From Phoronis australis (taxonomy: Eukaryota; Phoronida; Phoronidae), in assembly GCA_002633005.1 (NCBI GenBank), contig NMRA01000869.1, positions 48,815 through 106,193 on the forward strand: 57,379 bases of DNA, read 5' to 3'. Of this stretch, positions 33,215-46,100 are shown piece by piece. Both the position numbers and the translations under genes were made by a program. Position 1 is the first letter of the stretch. Each line of letters begins with the position of its first letter. The notes beneath the pieces were generated by a model. That model did no database searches. It was not told the DNA's origin and saw nothing but the letters and a program-made list of their open reading frames with translations.

Positions 33215-33913
33215 TATGAAAAATAAATCAATTACTGGACTTACGGATTGAGATAGCTACGTTTTACCCTCATCTCGAGGACTTCGGCAGGCCGCTGAGA
33301 TGTCACGTGACTCATGTGATCGATAGCACAGTTTGCGCGGAATACTCTCTAGTGCCCTATCCTAAGTTTTTGGTAACAGGAATCTCAGGCCCCTTGTCTG
33401 TTTAAACTGGGATTCTCCACTCTCTCATATATAACCCCCTTAACCCCTCGCCTGAACCAGTTTTCTTCCCTATCTAAAATAGTGACATCCTCCATGGAGA
33501 AAGAATGGTCCGAACTAACCATGTGGGAGGATACTGCCAAATCATAACAATCTCCCACATGGCTGGTACGGACCATTCTTTCTCCATGGAGGATGTCACT
33601 ATTCTAGATAGGGAAGAAAACTGGTTCAGGCGAGGGGTTAAGGAGGCTATACATGAGAGAGTGGGGAATCCCAGTTTAAACAGACAAGGGGGCCCCGAGA
33701 TTCCCGTTACCAAAAACTTAGGATAGGGCGCTAAAGAGTATCCGGCACAAACTGTGCTGTCGACCACATGATGAGTCATGTGACATCTCAGTGGCCTGTT
33801 GAAGTCCTCGAGAGGAGGACGGAACGTAGCCAACTCAATCCGAAAGTCAAGTAATTGATTTATGTTTCATATTATTTACTCAACTGGATGACTCAAAATA
33901 TTCATCATATTAA
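33215..33913. mobile_element. Inverted pair of Penelope-like element 3' ends, inserted in a SINE
   Basis: Arms of about 300 bases (33226-33529 and 33563-33862) are inverted copies around a spacer of about 30 bases. Each arm read outward encodes MEDVTILDREENWFRRGVK followed by an NPSLNRQG motif, the C-terminal endonuclease-region signature I associate with Penelope-like retroelements. The unit is flanked by CACAAGGTCATAG at 33202-33214 and 33914-33926, a 13-bp target duplication. 5'-truncated head-to-head arrangement; not autonomous. Confidence 0.75.
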
Positions 33914-34400
33914 CACAAGGTCATAGGTTTGAATCCCACTGGACCCCAATGCTACACCCTCAGGCAGCACCCTATCTCCTCAGCTCTGTCTTAATTGGTG
34001 GGTATTATACCATTTGTGTATATTAATAAGTGGAAAAGGATTAAGGTGTTCCGAGCAATCAGGGACGGGGTTGAGTGGCCTCTGAATATTTGATGCAACG
34101 AGTACATGACGGCGTTTTCCCGTTCAGTGACTTTACCAGACGTAGGGGGTTCTGAGCGTGTGATAGCATCTGGCTTCTTTGTTAACTGCCAAGCGCAGAC
34201 TTTTGTCTGTTATGACAACAAGTAGGCCAGTTATCTACCAGGCTTATTACAGACCATGCGTGAACACCGTCAAACCATAGTGAATTGATACACTCCGAAA
34301 GAATAGGTTATCGTAACTTCGGTTGCAGTTGGGCTATTTTGGCGATTCAAAAACAAAAACATGATAACCATTTGATGAAGATTTCAGAAATTCTATTGGT
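33914..34400 (+). repeat. SINE 3' part and attached dispersed repeat
   Basis: Begins with the B box GGTTTGAATCCCACTGG. Further along, GTTCAGTGACTTTACCAGAC and TTCTTTGTTAACTGCCAAGC, then the TTTTGTCTGTTATGACAACA block shared with 15289 and (inverted) 52085-52520, ending near GGTTGCAGTTGGGCTATTTT. Confidence 0.75.
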
Positions 34401-35790
34401 TTATGTTCAAATATGTTATAACTTAACTTTTATTTTTAACAGCACAGCCCAGTCAGGTTAGGTAGGATCTTATCGAAGATTAGAGCAATTATCGAAAAAA
34501 TGAGAGCTGGCCCTCCAACTACGAATGTCAGAATGGAATTAATCAGTCATGTAAGATATTGGCTACAGGGGTAAACTTCCCAACTTGTTGTTGGGCTATG
34601 GAATCGAACAAGTTGGGAGCAACAGGAAATGAAAACGCTGTCATGATCAGACTTACGTACTATATTTTAGTATTGTTTCAATCCTCTCATTACATGAATT
34701 CAAAAATGTACCAAACATATACAAATTGTATCTTCTTAGTTTTAAAATTAATTTTTTGCTGCAGTATTTCATGGGCTGACTTGAAGATTGCAGATCAGAA
34801 GAAAATAGAGTGCCCTTAATATTGGTAAGGGCTAACTTTCCTTACAACCACTAGGTGGAGCTCCAGCTCTTACCCGCCAGGACACCAGACCCCACTACGA
34901 GAAGCCAAACAACACGTCATCAAATCCATGACATTCCGTGAATTCGCCTACCAGTCCGCCATGTGGATGCTCAAATTTCAAAGTTAAAATAAACAAAATT
35001 TTACAATTTCACAAACTTGCCATTGTAGCATCAGATCAACATGCAAGTAATGTCTTGTGTCTGTATTATTGTACAACTTCTTAACTTCGCTGTGCAACCA
35101 TTGGAACCAGCTTTATGTGGAACAGAGGAGTTCGAGAAACTTTAATTAAAAATTATAATATTCTAGGTTTAATAAATGGGTTCTATTGACAAGTCTAAGA
35201 GATGAAATCATAAAACAAAGCAATATCACCAACAGACAGGACTATTGATAAGTTTCAGTGGTGAAGTCATAAATCAACTCTTAACCTAAACATTTTACAG
35301 CTGCATACTGACCACAGTTAAAACAATTACTGCATATCAATTGCATAGCCGAAATGTGTAGAACAACTCAACAAGCAAAAACAAACACATAAAACAGACT
35401 TTGTCAACTGCATATTTTTTGAACAGAAGTATCTGTTGTGAATTGATCAATAATGTCGACGGAATCAGCGTGACGTAGAAATGAGAGCACGCATGGGGCC
35501 CCCATCTCCACAGCAACGTGTGGAGAGTACTGCTAAAACACTGATTGGCATGACAACCTGAGGGACACCCGTCACTCAGTATCCTTCATTGATCACAACA
35601 GCAATCCTTTCATATTTAGTTTTCTCCACTTGTTAATGGTTGTCAAGTGTTTAATTGATGAGCTATTAAGTACAAAGCAACAATACATTTCATTATTGTC
35701 TACCTGAGATATGGACAACAACTGTGTTTGTCATGCTGAGACGACAGAATAACAGTCATTCCACTCTATTTTGTTTTTTTTTACAAAAGA
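34400..35790. other. No confident gene; one possible small exon
   Basis: At 34852-34987 a plus-strand frame after the acceptor-like CAACCACTAG reads through HQTPLREAKQHVIKSMTFRE and ends at a TAA. The composition is protein-like but nothing is recognised and no partner exon was found. The rest is AT-rich with no signals seen. Confidence 0.25.
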
Positions 35791-36931
35791 TACAGTACAC
35801 GACAAAAGGAATCGGAAAAAATACCGTTTTCTCCGTCACAACGGTTTAATTTCGTTAACAGCAAAAATAACGGGTAATAATTATGAGGGCCGCAACATTC
35901 TAATTACAACAAGAGCAACGCAGAGTGCTGAAATGCGCCCACAAATGCATCGCAAATGGTGTGCTTTTAGAGTTGCTTATTTGTGTCACTCATAAAAATG
36001 GTCACTAGATGGTACAAAAACATATAATCCGTCCGAAAACGGGAACATGTCATTGCTTCTTTAATAGAAAGCTTAACACCAAATTTCATAGAAATCAGTC
36101 ATGGAACTTCAGAGAAACAAAGGAAAACAGAATGAAATGAAATTGCCACTAGGGGGCACAGTGTTCATTGGATGCGCCTGAAAGTCGTCATTATCTGCTG
36201 TTAGCTTCATATAAATGAACTTACAAAATTTAATAAAGATCCTGCAGTGGGTTTAGGAGAGGCAGCCATGGGCGCAAAACGAAACAAAACTACCACTAGG
36301 AAGCGCCAGAGTAGTCAAAGTTGTCATCATCAACCGTCCTCTTCAAACTGAGAACATATACGCCAATTTTCAAAACCATCCTTAGAATGATTTAGTTTGT
36401 AGAGAGGTATACGCCAAAAAAAAGCAAAAATGGCCACTTGGAGGTGCAAACTACGTTGAATCCATTTGAAAACGGGAAGATACCGTCGTCTTACTAATAG
36501 ATGCCTATATACCAAATTTTATGAAAATACGTTGAAAACCTTTGGAGATAGAGGTAAACGTAAAAAACTAAAATTGCCACTAGAGGCATACCGGTAGTCG
36601 GATCCATCCGAATGTTGCTTCATGCCGTTCCATCAATGAAAGCAACACATCTGCAAAATTTCATGAACATGCGTCAAACGGTTTTGGAGACAGAGCAGCG
36701 GACACCAAACGGACGCTGGACAGCCTTCGCCCAGACGCAGTTGACGGCATAATGCGTCCACATATAAATATGTGGGCGCATAATAACGCTTAGCCACCTT
36801 AGTAACTTTCTTGTTAATTTTCCTTCATTTTCGGTCAGGAAAGAAGTACTTTGATAATGTATATGGCTCCCACCCAGGCATCACAAAGGGAGTTCTCAGT
36901 CATTTTGTCAGAATACTTTTGACTTGCAGTA
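35791..36931. mobile_element. mariner-type MITE carrying a nested TIR element
   Basis: The left TACAGTACACGACAAAAGGA and right ATACTTTTGACTTGCAGTA ends are inverted repeats with TA edges, as in Tc1/mariner MITEs. It is the same family as 55222-55490. Between its halves sits the CTCF-motif element at about 35932-36783. Confidence 0.7.
35932..36783. mobile_element. Second copy of the TIR element with CTCF-like motifs
   Basis: Ends ATGCGCCCACA and TGTGGGCGCAT as at 1111-2095. Internal motif cores occur at 36146 (CCACTAGGGGGCACA), 36293, 36434 and 36577. Inserted in the MITE above. No coding capacity seen. Confidence 0.72.
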
Positions 36932-36989
36932 CAAACAACATCAAAGTAGTAACAATAGTCAGATCTATCCAAACAATTGCTCTCTCTCT

Positions 36990-37755
36990 TCATGAAGACC
37001 CCTCAAGGAACTAGGCAGGTATTGAGGAAAACACAACCAAACAAAAATTCCACTATGTGGTGATATAGTAGTCGAAACTGTCTGAAAATTAACAACAGTC
37101 GTGCTCTCATTAAAATAATCAAGCATGGTAGATCCATCGAACACCTTTAACACAAAGTAAATACAATAATTGAAATTGTCACTAGAGGACGCGCCACAGC
37201 AGATCTGATTGAAAATTAACGTAAGTATATACTTGTAGGGAAGCAGGTGTCTCCAAGACACAAAAATACCAAACAATGGTCACTAGCGGGGGGGGNTCAG
37301 TAGAAACACATTTGCCACATTTCATAAAAATCCATCAAGGAACTCTTGCTAGATACAGAAACAAACGTAAAAAATAAAACTGCCACTGGAGCCCACAGCA
37401 ACAGTAGTAATTAGAAAGCGAATGAAAATGATGATCCTATGATCCTACAAGGAATTTGGAAAATGTACAGGAGACACCAGACACCAAACGGCCACACAGA
37501 GACCACTGTAATATGTATTTATGTTCGGAATATGTCCCGAAAATAATAGGTGTGTCGCAAGCTCCGTTTCCAGAGATACAAAGGAGACCGTGTATAGGCG
37601 ATATAAGGTAACTTATTATGACTGATAAGGTACAGAAATATGAGTGTACAAATAACATAAAGATAAAATAATAATCTCTGGAAAGATGGGCAATAAAAAG
37701 CGCCACGAGAGATGTTGAAGACGGCTCATGCCCATATCATATATGTGGGCACATT
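36990..37755. repeat. Diverged or rearranged relative of the CTCF-motif element
   Basis: Shares AAATTTCATAAAAATCC-like and CCACT-core phrases and ends ATATATGTGGGCACATTA near 37755. An unknown base at 37296 follows a G run, so a join may be hidden here. Confidence 0.5.
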
Positions 37756-37982
37756 AAAAGTGAAAAGATCAATTTGCCTGCACTTCGTGGGATTTTACGT
37801 ATGCTGGTTAGCACAATAATTGTATCCCAAACTTATCATTGTAATCACATGTTTTCTTAAAACACAAGGAAGATAAACAACTGTATAGAGAGGCAAATTC
37901 ACTTTATCCACAGGTAGAAAAACTGGCGCAAACGATTATGGTATACAGCAGGCAGCTGAAATCCTTGGTAACCACAGAAACT

Positions 37983-38365
37983 TATGAATATGTCAATCTC
38001 AACATGGCGTTGAAAATATGTTGCAAACATTTGAGTCGTGTCTGCCCACAATCTGTTGGCCACATCACGTGACCTAATGAATATAAGTTCGAAAAGATTT
38101 CTGCTCCGACCGGGACTCGAACCCAGGACCTTCTGCTAACCGTGCAGATGCTCTACTGCTGCCACTGAGCCATCGGGACCACTGGTCAAACACAGAAATC
38201 AATCAGACTTGGTAGTGGGCACCTTACCCTGCATCTCCAGTCAGTATATATGGATATATCAATCTCAATAGGGTGTAGAAATTTGTTGCAAATATTTAAG
38301 TCATGTCTGCACGCCATCTGTTGGCCACATCACATGACCTAATCAATATACGATTCCAAAAAGCT
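37983..38365. repeat. Direct repeat pair flanking a tRNA-like sequence
   Basis: 37983-38103 and 38237-38365 are about 80% similar (shared CTGTTGGCCACATCAC, GTGTCTGC). Between them lies the minus-strand tRNA-like unit at 38104-38180. Confidence 0.75.
38104..38180 (-). repeat. tRNA-derived SINE head or tRNA pseudogene
   Basis: Minus strand begins GGTCCCGATGGCTCAGTGGC and holds a B box GGTTCGAGTCCCGG. A TCTGC/GCAGA anticodon stem encloses ACGGTTA. The base before the anticodon is not T, the D-arm is long and the acceptor stem pairs poorly, so a functional tRNA is unlikely. Confidence 0.65.
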
Positions 38366-41300
38366 TTCTGCAGACACGACTTAAGTGTTTGCAACACAGA
38401 AACTTATCGTGCGCCCCAAAATAATTATGATACTGCTGTACATTTTGTAGATTTCCACAAGCATTATATTTTCGCAGGAAACCTGTAAATTCTGTTTCTG
38501 TTAACTATAAAAGAGTATCTTCGATTTTCTTTTACAGCTGTTTAGCTCGAGAACTCCAAAGTAAAGCATTAAGATGTCTTGATTATTGACAGCTGAGCTC
38601 TCGGGATGAAAGAAAATCCATGACACACTTCTTAGTGTATACAACAAATGATCGGAATTTGCAAGTCATTGGAAAATACAAGAAACTCGATACTTGATAA
38701 TGAAGGTACTTATAACCATCAAATAAATCACCTTAACAGAAATGTCATATATATGCCTCAGGATAAAACAACTTTCTAGGCTATATTTGAACTTTGCTCA
38801 TACCATAAGCAGGGATCATTTTAGAAAAATGTGGCTATCAGTCAATTGGCCCGTGTGACTATGAGTCAATTGGCCCACATGGCCACAAATTTAAGGGCCA
38901 ATTTTTAGGCCTTGTGGGTCATATTAGTCGAATGTCTGTCATATTTCGATTCGATTTTTGGGGGTGGGATTTAAATATCCACGATATCGTCTGCTACCTT
39001 AGTATGTTATGTGATTAATGATTGTCAATTTAACTAAACACATAAATCCACAGGTGGGACCTGCATTTTCACAATATACTAGACCCCATATCGATAAAAC
39101 TGTTGTTTTGATCAACTGCTCGGCATTGTAGTTGTATTAGATTCTGAATGCAATGCGTGTTATTCAAGGGAAAAATATGGCATAATTTTGACAACAGTTT
39201 TAGTGCGCCCGCTGGAAAGAGTTCAGCAATCAAAGACTTTCTTCATGTGGGGAGCAATCCTAAAATCATCCCCGCATAAACCCAAAAAAAGAACATTAAG
39301 AAACCACTAATGACACCAGGAGTGAGTGAGAACAGATTTGATAAAAACCCTCCAGCCCCTTCAACACTGTCACTAAATTTGAGTCCCCACAGCTGCCCCC
39401 AAACTTCGCACCCCTACGTGACTGATATATTTGATAATAGAGACATGACACCATCTGCTTTTATCTGCTACAACCCTTGAAAATGGACAATAAACCAAGG
39501 GCATCACACCATCACTAAAATTCACATACCTGCAGTTATGAGTAAAGGCAACTTACCAGACAAACTTTACCAGAGCACTAGGGTTGCACCAATTTCCGTC
39601 CTAGCCGGTTTACCTGAAAAGGAAATAGGTCAGTCAAAAGAGGTCATTAGATAAGGAAGGTGGTTGATAAAGATTTATCAAATTTATACACTGTCTCACA
39701 AAGAGTGAAATGGAATTTCTTCTGGCACATTTAATCTGCAAAAGTTCATAAATTCGTCATCTGCCAACACACAATTCAGACAATTTTTGTTAAAATCTTC
39801 TATCAAGAAAAACAACATTTTCATATCATTGTCAGAGGTCATGCTTCAATTCATGGGATCTGCAAGGTTGGAAAGAAAGCGTGCTTGAGAGGAAAAACTC
39901 ATTCGTCAACTTATAAATTTCAGACATTAATTAGCAATAAACCATGTTAATCGGAGCCTACAAAGAAAAGATTTTACAAAAAATACTTACAAAAAAGCTA
40001 TCTAATATAAGACACCCCCTTCCCTCACCGCTATTTTTACAACAGTCAGAGTCCGATAGCTATAACAAAAACAACAATAAAATTCTCCCTCTTCCTATCG
40101 CCATTCAATCAACAACTCTTCAACATCTTGAATCACTCAACTTTATCTAGTAACCATGGCAACTTGATTGCTATTCTTTGAACAAAAACTCCAATTCTTC
40201 AAATTACCAGTAATGGCATTAACCTGCTCTGCCTTAATGTCTCATTCAGAGTACCATTAATTACTGACTACAGTCACTAAAGGAAATGTCATGGTTATAG
40301 CGGAAGGGTTGTTAATAGTGACATCGTTCAGCAGGTACAACCATACATAGTCTTTAAGTGACTGACAAACTAAGTAACTATTCAGAATAAGCCACGCCAT
40401 TTGAATGCTTATTATATTTCAGTTAATAACAAAAATTTACAGTCAGTGAAAGAAAACGAGAATGTTGAAAGTCACATGATCTGCAGTAGCGTAGTGAACA
40501 TTTGATCACTTGCACCTTTACGTTTTACAACCGAATTTTTAGAACATAGAAAATCAGTTCTAATCCTCCACCATAAATAAAAATCATAACACCTACTCAA
40601 TGCCACAAACAAAATTCCTGTCTACTGAAGTAGACAAAATAATAGCCTCAGCAGTTCAAATTCTTTTTCTCTTGTGCAAACTTTCATCAAAATAAACTTC
40701 TGAACTCATCAAATGACAATTGGTGACAGTGATTTCTCCCCACACACAGTACTTCACTATGACCTTGCTGTCATGACTCATTGATCATAACATGGCTACT
40801 GTGCACAAATGATAACAGTAAGACTCCAGTATACAGTTTGATAACATCTGAATGTGTTATGCATCAGTGGTGCACATATCCTACCAGTCACGTCTCACTC
40901 AGCTGCCTGACTGACACCTAGGAAATCCTAGCATGCGTATGCATCCGGCCAATCGATTCGTCTTTAAAAACATAAATTTAATATCATAGTCAGTTTTCGT
41001 ATTTCCCAATTCTTCAGGAAATAATTTGTGAAACTCAATTATTCTTAATTTGGTTCAAGGATTCCTTTCATTACTTGCACAGGGCATTACAAGAAATAAA
41101 AACATCCACGACTTTTTATTTCCTTTTACTACACACTATCAGTCATCTATCAGAGCAACACATTTTCCTCAATGGTATTCATTCCATTTTTTAAGAAATT
41201 GTAAACTTTCTTACCCACAGTTCCACTTCAGGGTTTTCACCATAACTAAGAAAGAGCCAAGTGGATTTCATAATATTAACTCTATTGAAAACTAACTGTA

Positions 41301-42433
41301 CTTTGCTTCCATAAAATGATAAAGCATAAAAACGTTAAAGTTTTGCTGCAAAAACAGATGAAGTTTTCATTCACCTCACACTAGACACCATTCTTAAAAA
41401 GATGTCAAATAGTCATGTGGAGAGAGAAAACGAGGCTGAACACCGCAACGCAATGACTGTCTCAACTTTGTGAGTACAGGTGGTTTATCATTTGCTTCCA
41501 AAATAACTTTTGATTTTATTGTTTCAAAGAATGCTAAATCCTGTTTTGATGATTCAATCAATCCTCGTTCTGTTACCTATTAATGCATCATGGCGTCAAT
41601 CGTGAAAGTCAAAAGCAGGAATCAATCGAAAATTCATACCCCCCATCTTACAAATTGAACATTACGGTCCTTGGCAAGTGGTCTTTTCCCACAGTTGCTG
41701 TGTTATTCTGTTCCCTTTGGCCAAAACCTGGTTTGGTATCCTTTTAAAAATTCATCAAAAAGGCTTCAATTACTCCCAGGATGACCGACCAGTTGAACAC
41801 AAAATTCAAATATTTCGCATATATCCGTCGTTATCAAGTCTGGGTTTCAGGCCCAGATAATATTTACATATTTGGATGTATATAAACATAAAGTAATCAA
41901 TGTTGAGTTAGCTATTCAAAAGTTGTTTGAAGCAAACTTTCACAGATAGGATGGAAAAGTCAGACATTCCAACCTTAAAACTGCTAATCAAGCCAGTTTT
42001 CCAATTGAAGCCATGGGATACTAAAGGCTCCATAAACTTAATAAATGTCCAGTCTCCTCATTGTACTTTTGTGGTACGATATAAATGCCAGGTCTCTGAA
42101 AAAACGATGGTCTCAGGTTGGGGCCGGGTCTGTGGAGCAAGAGAAGAGATGGTGAATAAATGTTCGGCTGCTATAACTAGTTTTATGGTAAAAGCAAAAA
42201 TGTAAGTTCCATTCAAAATCTTTTGAAAACCCAAATCTTAATGCAGAATAAATAGTCTGTATGACACTTCAAAACACTAGGGGAGGCTGAATGAATCTTC
42301 AAAGTAAAATAGGTCCTCTAAGGCTGCTAGGGTCCTCATCATGTCGTATTATCATTTTCTCAATTCTTTTTTCAATTCTGGCACAATGTAATGGAAGATA
42401 AGGTCACTGTGGACTCTGGTAACCTTGTTGTTG
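38366..42433. other. No supported gene
   Basis: AT-rich DNA with short open frames only (longest about 92 codons at 41927-42205, starting at a TTG). No splice-compatible conserved exon, RNA gene or clear repeat recognised. Confidence 0.45.
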
Positions 42434-43174
42434 AGAGGAGGACAACATTCATCAAATTTAGAGCTGAGAACCAGAGGAAGACAACATTCATCAAATTTAG
42501 AGCTGAGAACCAGAGGAAGACAACATTCATCAAATTTAGAGCTGAGAACCAGAGGAAGACAACATTCATCAAATTTAGAGCTGAGAACCAGAGGAAGACA
42601 ACATTCATCAAATTTAGAGCTGAGAACCAGAGGAAGACAACATTCATCAAATTTAGAGCTGAGAACCAGAGGAAGACAACATTCATCAAATTTAGAGCTG
42701 AGAACCAGAGGAAGACAACATTCATCAAATTTAGAGCTGAGAACCAGAGGAAGACAACATTCATCAAATTTAGAGCTGAGAACCAGAGGAAGACAACATT
42801 CATCAAATTTAGAGCTGAGAACCAGAGGAAGACAACATTCATCAAATTTAGAGCTGAGAACCAGAGGAAGACAACATTCATCAAATTTAGAGCTGAGAAC
42901 CAGAGGAAGACAACATTCATCAAATTTAGAGCTGAGAACCAGAGGAAGACAACATTCATCAAATTTAGAGCTGAGAACCAGAGGAAGACAACATTCATCA
43001 AATTTAGAGCTGAGAACCAGAGGAAGACAACATTCATCAAATTTAGAGCTGAGAACCAGAGGAAGACAACATTCATCAAATTTAGAGCTGAGACCCAGAG
43101 GAAGACAACATTCATCAAATTTAGAGCTGAGAACCAGAGGAAGACAACATTCATCAAATTTAGAGCTCAGAATC
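42434..43174. repeat. 39-bp minisatellite, 19 units, highly uniform
   Basis: 19.0 units with core GGAAGACAACATTCATCAAA then TTTAGAGCTGAGAACCAGA. Almost all units are identical; variants are at the first unit (GGAGGACAAC), near 43092 (GAGACCCAG) and at the last. Because 39 is divisible by 3, three frames appear open, one plus frame of 273 codons repeating TTFIKFRAENQRK. Open on both strands, so coding is not supported. Confidence 0.97.
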
Positions 43175-46100
43175 TTTTAAGACACCTACATTATAGCGAC
43201 CACCAAGCTTAGCCTCATTTCCTCTCTGCCAATGCATACATGAATAATTTCGGAGATCCGTCGATCGCCTCCATCCTATTTGTTTACTTTCTCCGAGACA
43301 ATAAAATAGAAACACGTTTTCATAGCTTCATCTCTGACAATGTGAGGAAGAGAAAAATTAGAAACTGAAGTTCATAATCAACTGTTTCTGATTGAAGGAA
43401 CAAAGTAAAAAAGGTGAATATGCATTTTCTACACAAAATGAAAAAAGCTTACTTCCTCTTGTAATTATTGTAACCGATTTTGTCCAATCATCAATGGACT
43501 AAACACCAAGTTTTGAAATGACATTTGGCTTAGCTTTTACAGTTGCATGCTGTACTGGGAAATTTAACGACACGCGTTCCGGTTCTTTTCAATTAAAGTC
43601 TTCATAAAAGAAATTTTACTACAAACCAATCTACAGGAATTCGCCACTTACTTTGTATAAATCAAATGAAGTATGTTTTCCTAATGATCAGGGTGTGCCA
43701 AAGAAACTGAGTATAATGTAAAAACTTCATGGGTGATGGGCGTACAAAATTAACCAATTAACCACGCAGAGCCAACTGTCATGTATGAATTAAATGAAAT
43801 GCTTCCTACAGGTTTCCAACTTAAGCCAATTTACAGTAACTAAATCACTTCATCCTTTTCTAATAGAAGAGCACTTTACCCCATCATTGGTAAATCATTC
43901 TTTTGAGTACATGACTCTGAGTGACACCACACATATCCAGGTCACCATATGACATCATATTTACATCAGCAACAGATATCCTATATTTTAATGGATGAAC
44001 TTTTTTAATTAAGTGGTGAATATACATTGTTTGAACCTTATTAACTCAGATAATCAGGTGTATTACTAGAATTAATGACTGGGCTTTTGCATTGATATCT
44101 TCTGAAGTGCAACACTGACTGTTTGAACTAAGTGAAGCACGAGATTCACATTAAGTCACCTCATGTGAAATAAGTGAGGGAAAAATGTTATTTTTCCAAA
44201 TAATTTTGGGTGTGGGAAGTAAGATGAGTCTGCTAAATAAGTGGAGAATTGTAGAAGTTCAAACTTATTTCCAAATAGTGCTCTATGGACATGTAATCAA
44301 ATGCATTCAAAATAAACAGAATTCATTTCGCACTTTTCAGAGCAACTTATAAGTCTCTCATGGTGCACCAACAGAAAGGCTGCCACTTTTTATGAACTGA
44401 CAGTAAAAATCACATACCGTACTACGTACAGGACTTAACTTGCACATTATTCCTATTGTAGTAATTTCTCTCAATTGATGACACCTTTTGTGTTATAATG
44501 TCTTCACAACAGTGGTATTATGGATAATATTCTTGTTGCAATATATGTACTAAAGTACACAAATCATAACTACATATTGGCATAAGCACATACTGGGCTA
44601 ATACCCAATAACTCTAGATGCAGAATACAAAAACAAAGAACAAGTATGGCGTAGGCTGGAATTGGTTAGAAAAATACAACACACTAGAGTACCAAATCAG
44701 GTAGTAGTGCTCAGTAGTCTACTGACTACCACAGGTTTTCAACACGAGGCTGGACTCAGTTAAAATATTTTAAAAATTTAACCGTTACTGAATAACATAA
44801 CACTTCAGCGAAATCAACATTTTCAGCTTAATACTACTGACAAACAAAAAAAAATGTGTGCACGGGACATCTAATGTTCTGAGACATTAAAGAAAACTCA
44901 GTGACAGAACAGAATACGTGCAAACTATTTGACTGTTACCTTTCCATCTATGTAAGTACCATATACCCCAAGTTCTAGTAATCATGTGCAATTCCTCAAT
45001 GTTAAACTAGCCTGACCTCAAACCTCCAGTCAAATGCCTAAGTTGTTATCACACCAATTGCATTCCTGGAAATTCCTGAAGCTCAGACCATTATTATCCA
45101 AGGAATCTCCCAAAATACTCTCAAAACAATAACCCTGACAACAACAGACAGATTGTAATAACACAGACTTGACATCTTACATTCACTAATGGAACTGTCA
45201 TGTTAGCACGATCACGTCATGAAAGCGTAATCCTTCACGATATTTTGAGTTTAGTAGCAAGCAATCGTAAATTCTCAATAGTTAAAGAGCCTGAGAACAC
45301 CATCGACAACACTTTGAAAACAACACTTTGAAATCTAACACCACGTCACGCAAATTCAATTTCCTAAAAACCAAGAATGAGATCAAGATAACACATTGAA
45401 TGTAAATTAACGGAAGAGGCCGACAGACATGTGAGTGACTAATGGTATCTCTCAGGAGAGTTTGGATTCTGAACGAAAGCAGGCAAAAGAACCAATTTTG
45501 GATGAAATCTGCAAGAGCTTGACATCCTTAAAAGTCAAGAACATTAATACTTCAAAAACTAAAAATTTTAGTTGTTGACTCCTGGTTGTTGCTAAATGTT
45601 TTGCCTGCTGGTTAAAGTCTTCACAATAATCAGGCATGACACCCAAGTTGAGGGAAAATGCGTTCAGGTAAGTTGGAAGACAATGGTTGTCCTGCCATAC
45701 AAATAAAAAACTTTAACATTAGGATGAATACTTAGGATGCCAACTAGTTACAAAGACACTTTGGACTTGGAGGGGATAACTAGAGGGCATAGCGGTATAG
45801 AATTTTGTGGGTTGTTTTAAATCATGGTTGACATTCACACGAAATAGGCCATTTGAAATTGACATGTAAGGTCAGTGAAAGCAGTACTTTGAGAACCCTG
45901 CTCATAGTCATACAACTGTCAGAGTTGGACAGTGTAACTAAATACAGTTTAACAAAGGGCTTATGGTCCTGGTTAAGAAGATAATCATTTTATTATCCGG
46001 TATGGGCTTTGAGTAGCCCAACCTATAATGAGAGCTGGTGGGAATGAAACAATTGGCATTACTTCCTGTTATATCTGCTGTCCTAAATAATAATTGCTAG

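Noticed and set aside
38104-38180. Functional tRNA gene
   Set aside because: Non-T base before the anticodon, poor acceptor pairing and a long D-arm, within a repeat context; called SINE or pseudogene.
42372-43212. 273-codon and 261-codon open frames on opposite strands
   Set aside because: Produced by the 39-bp repeat, whose unit is a multiple of three without stops; no splice, domain or start support.
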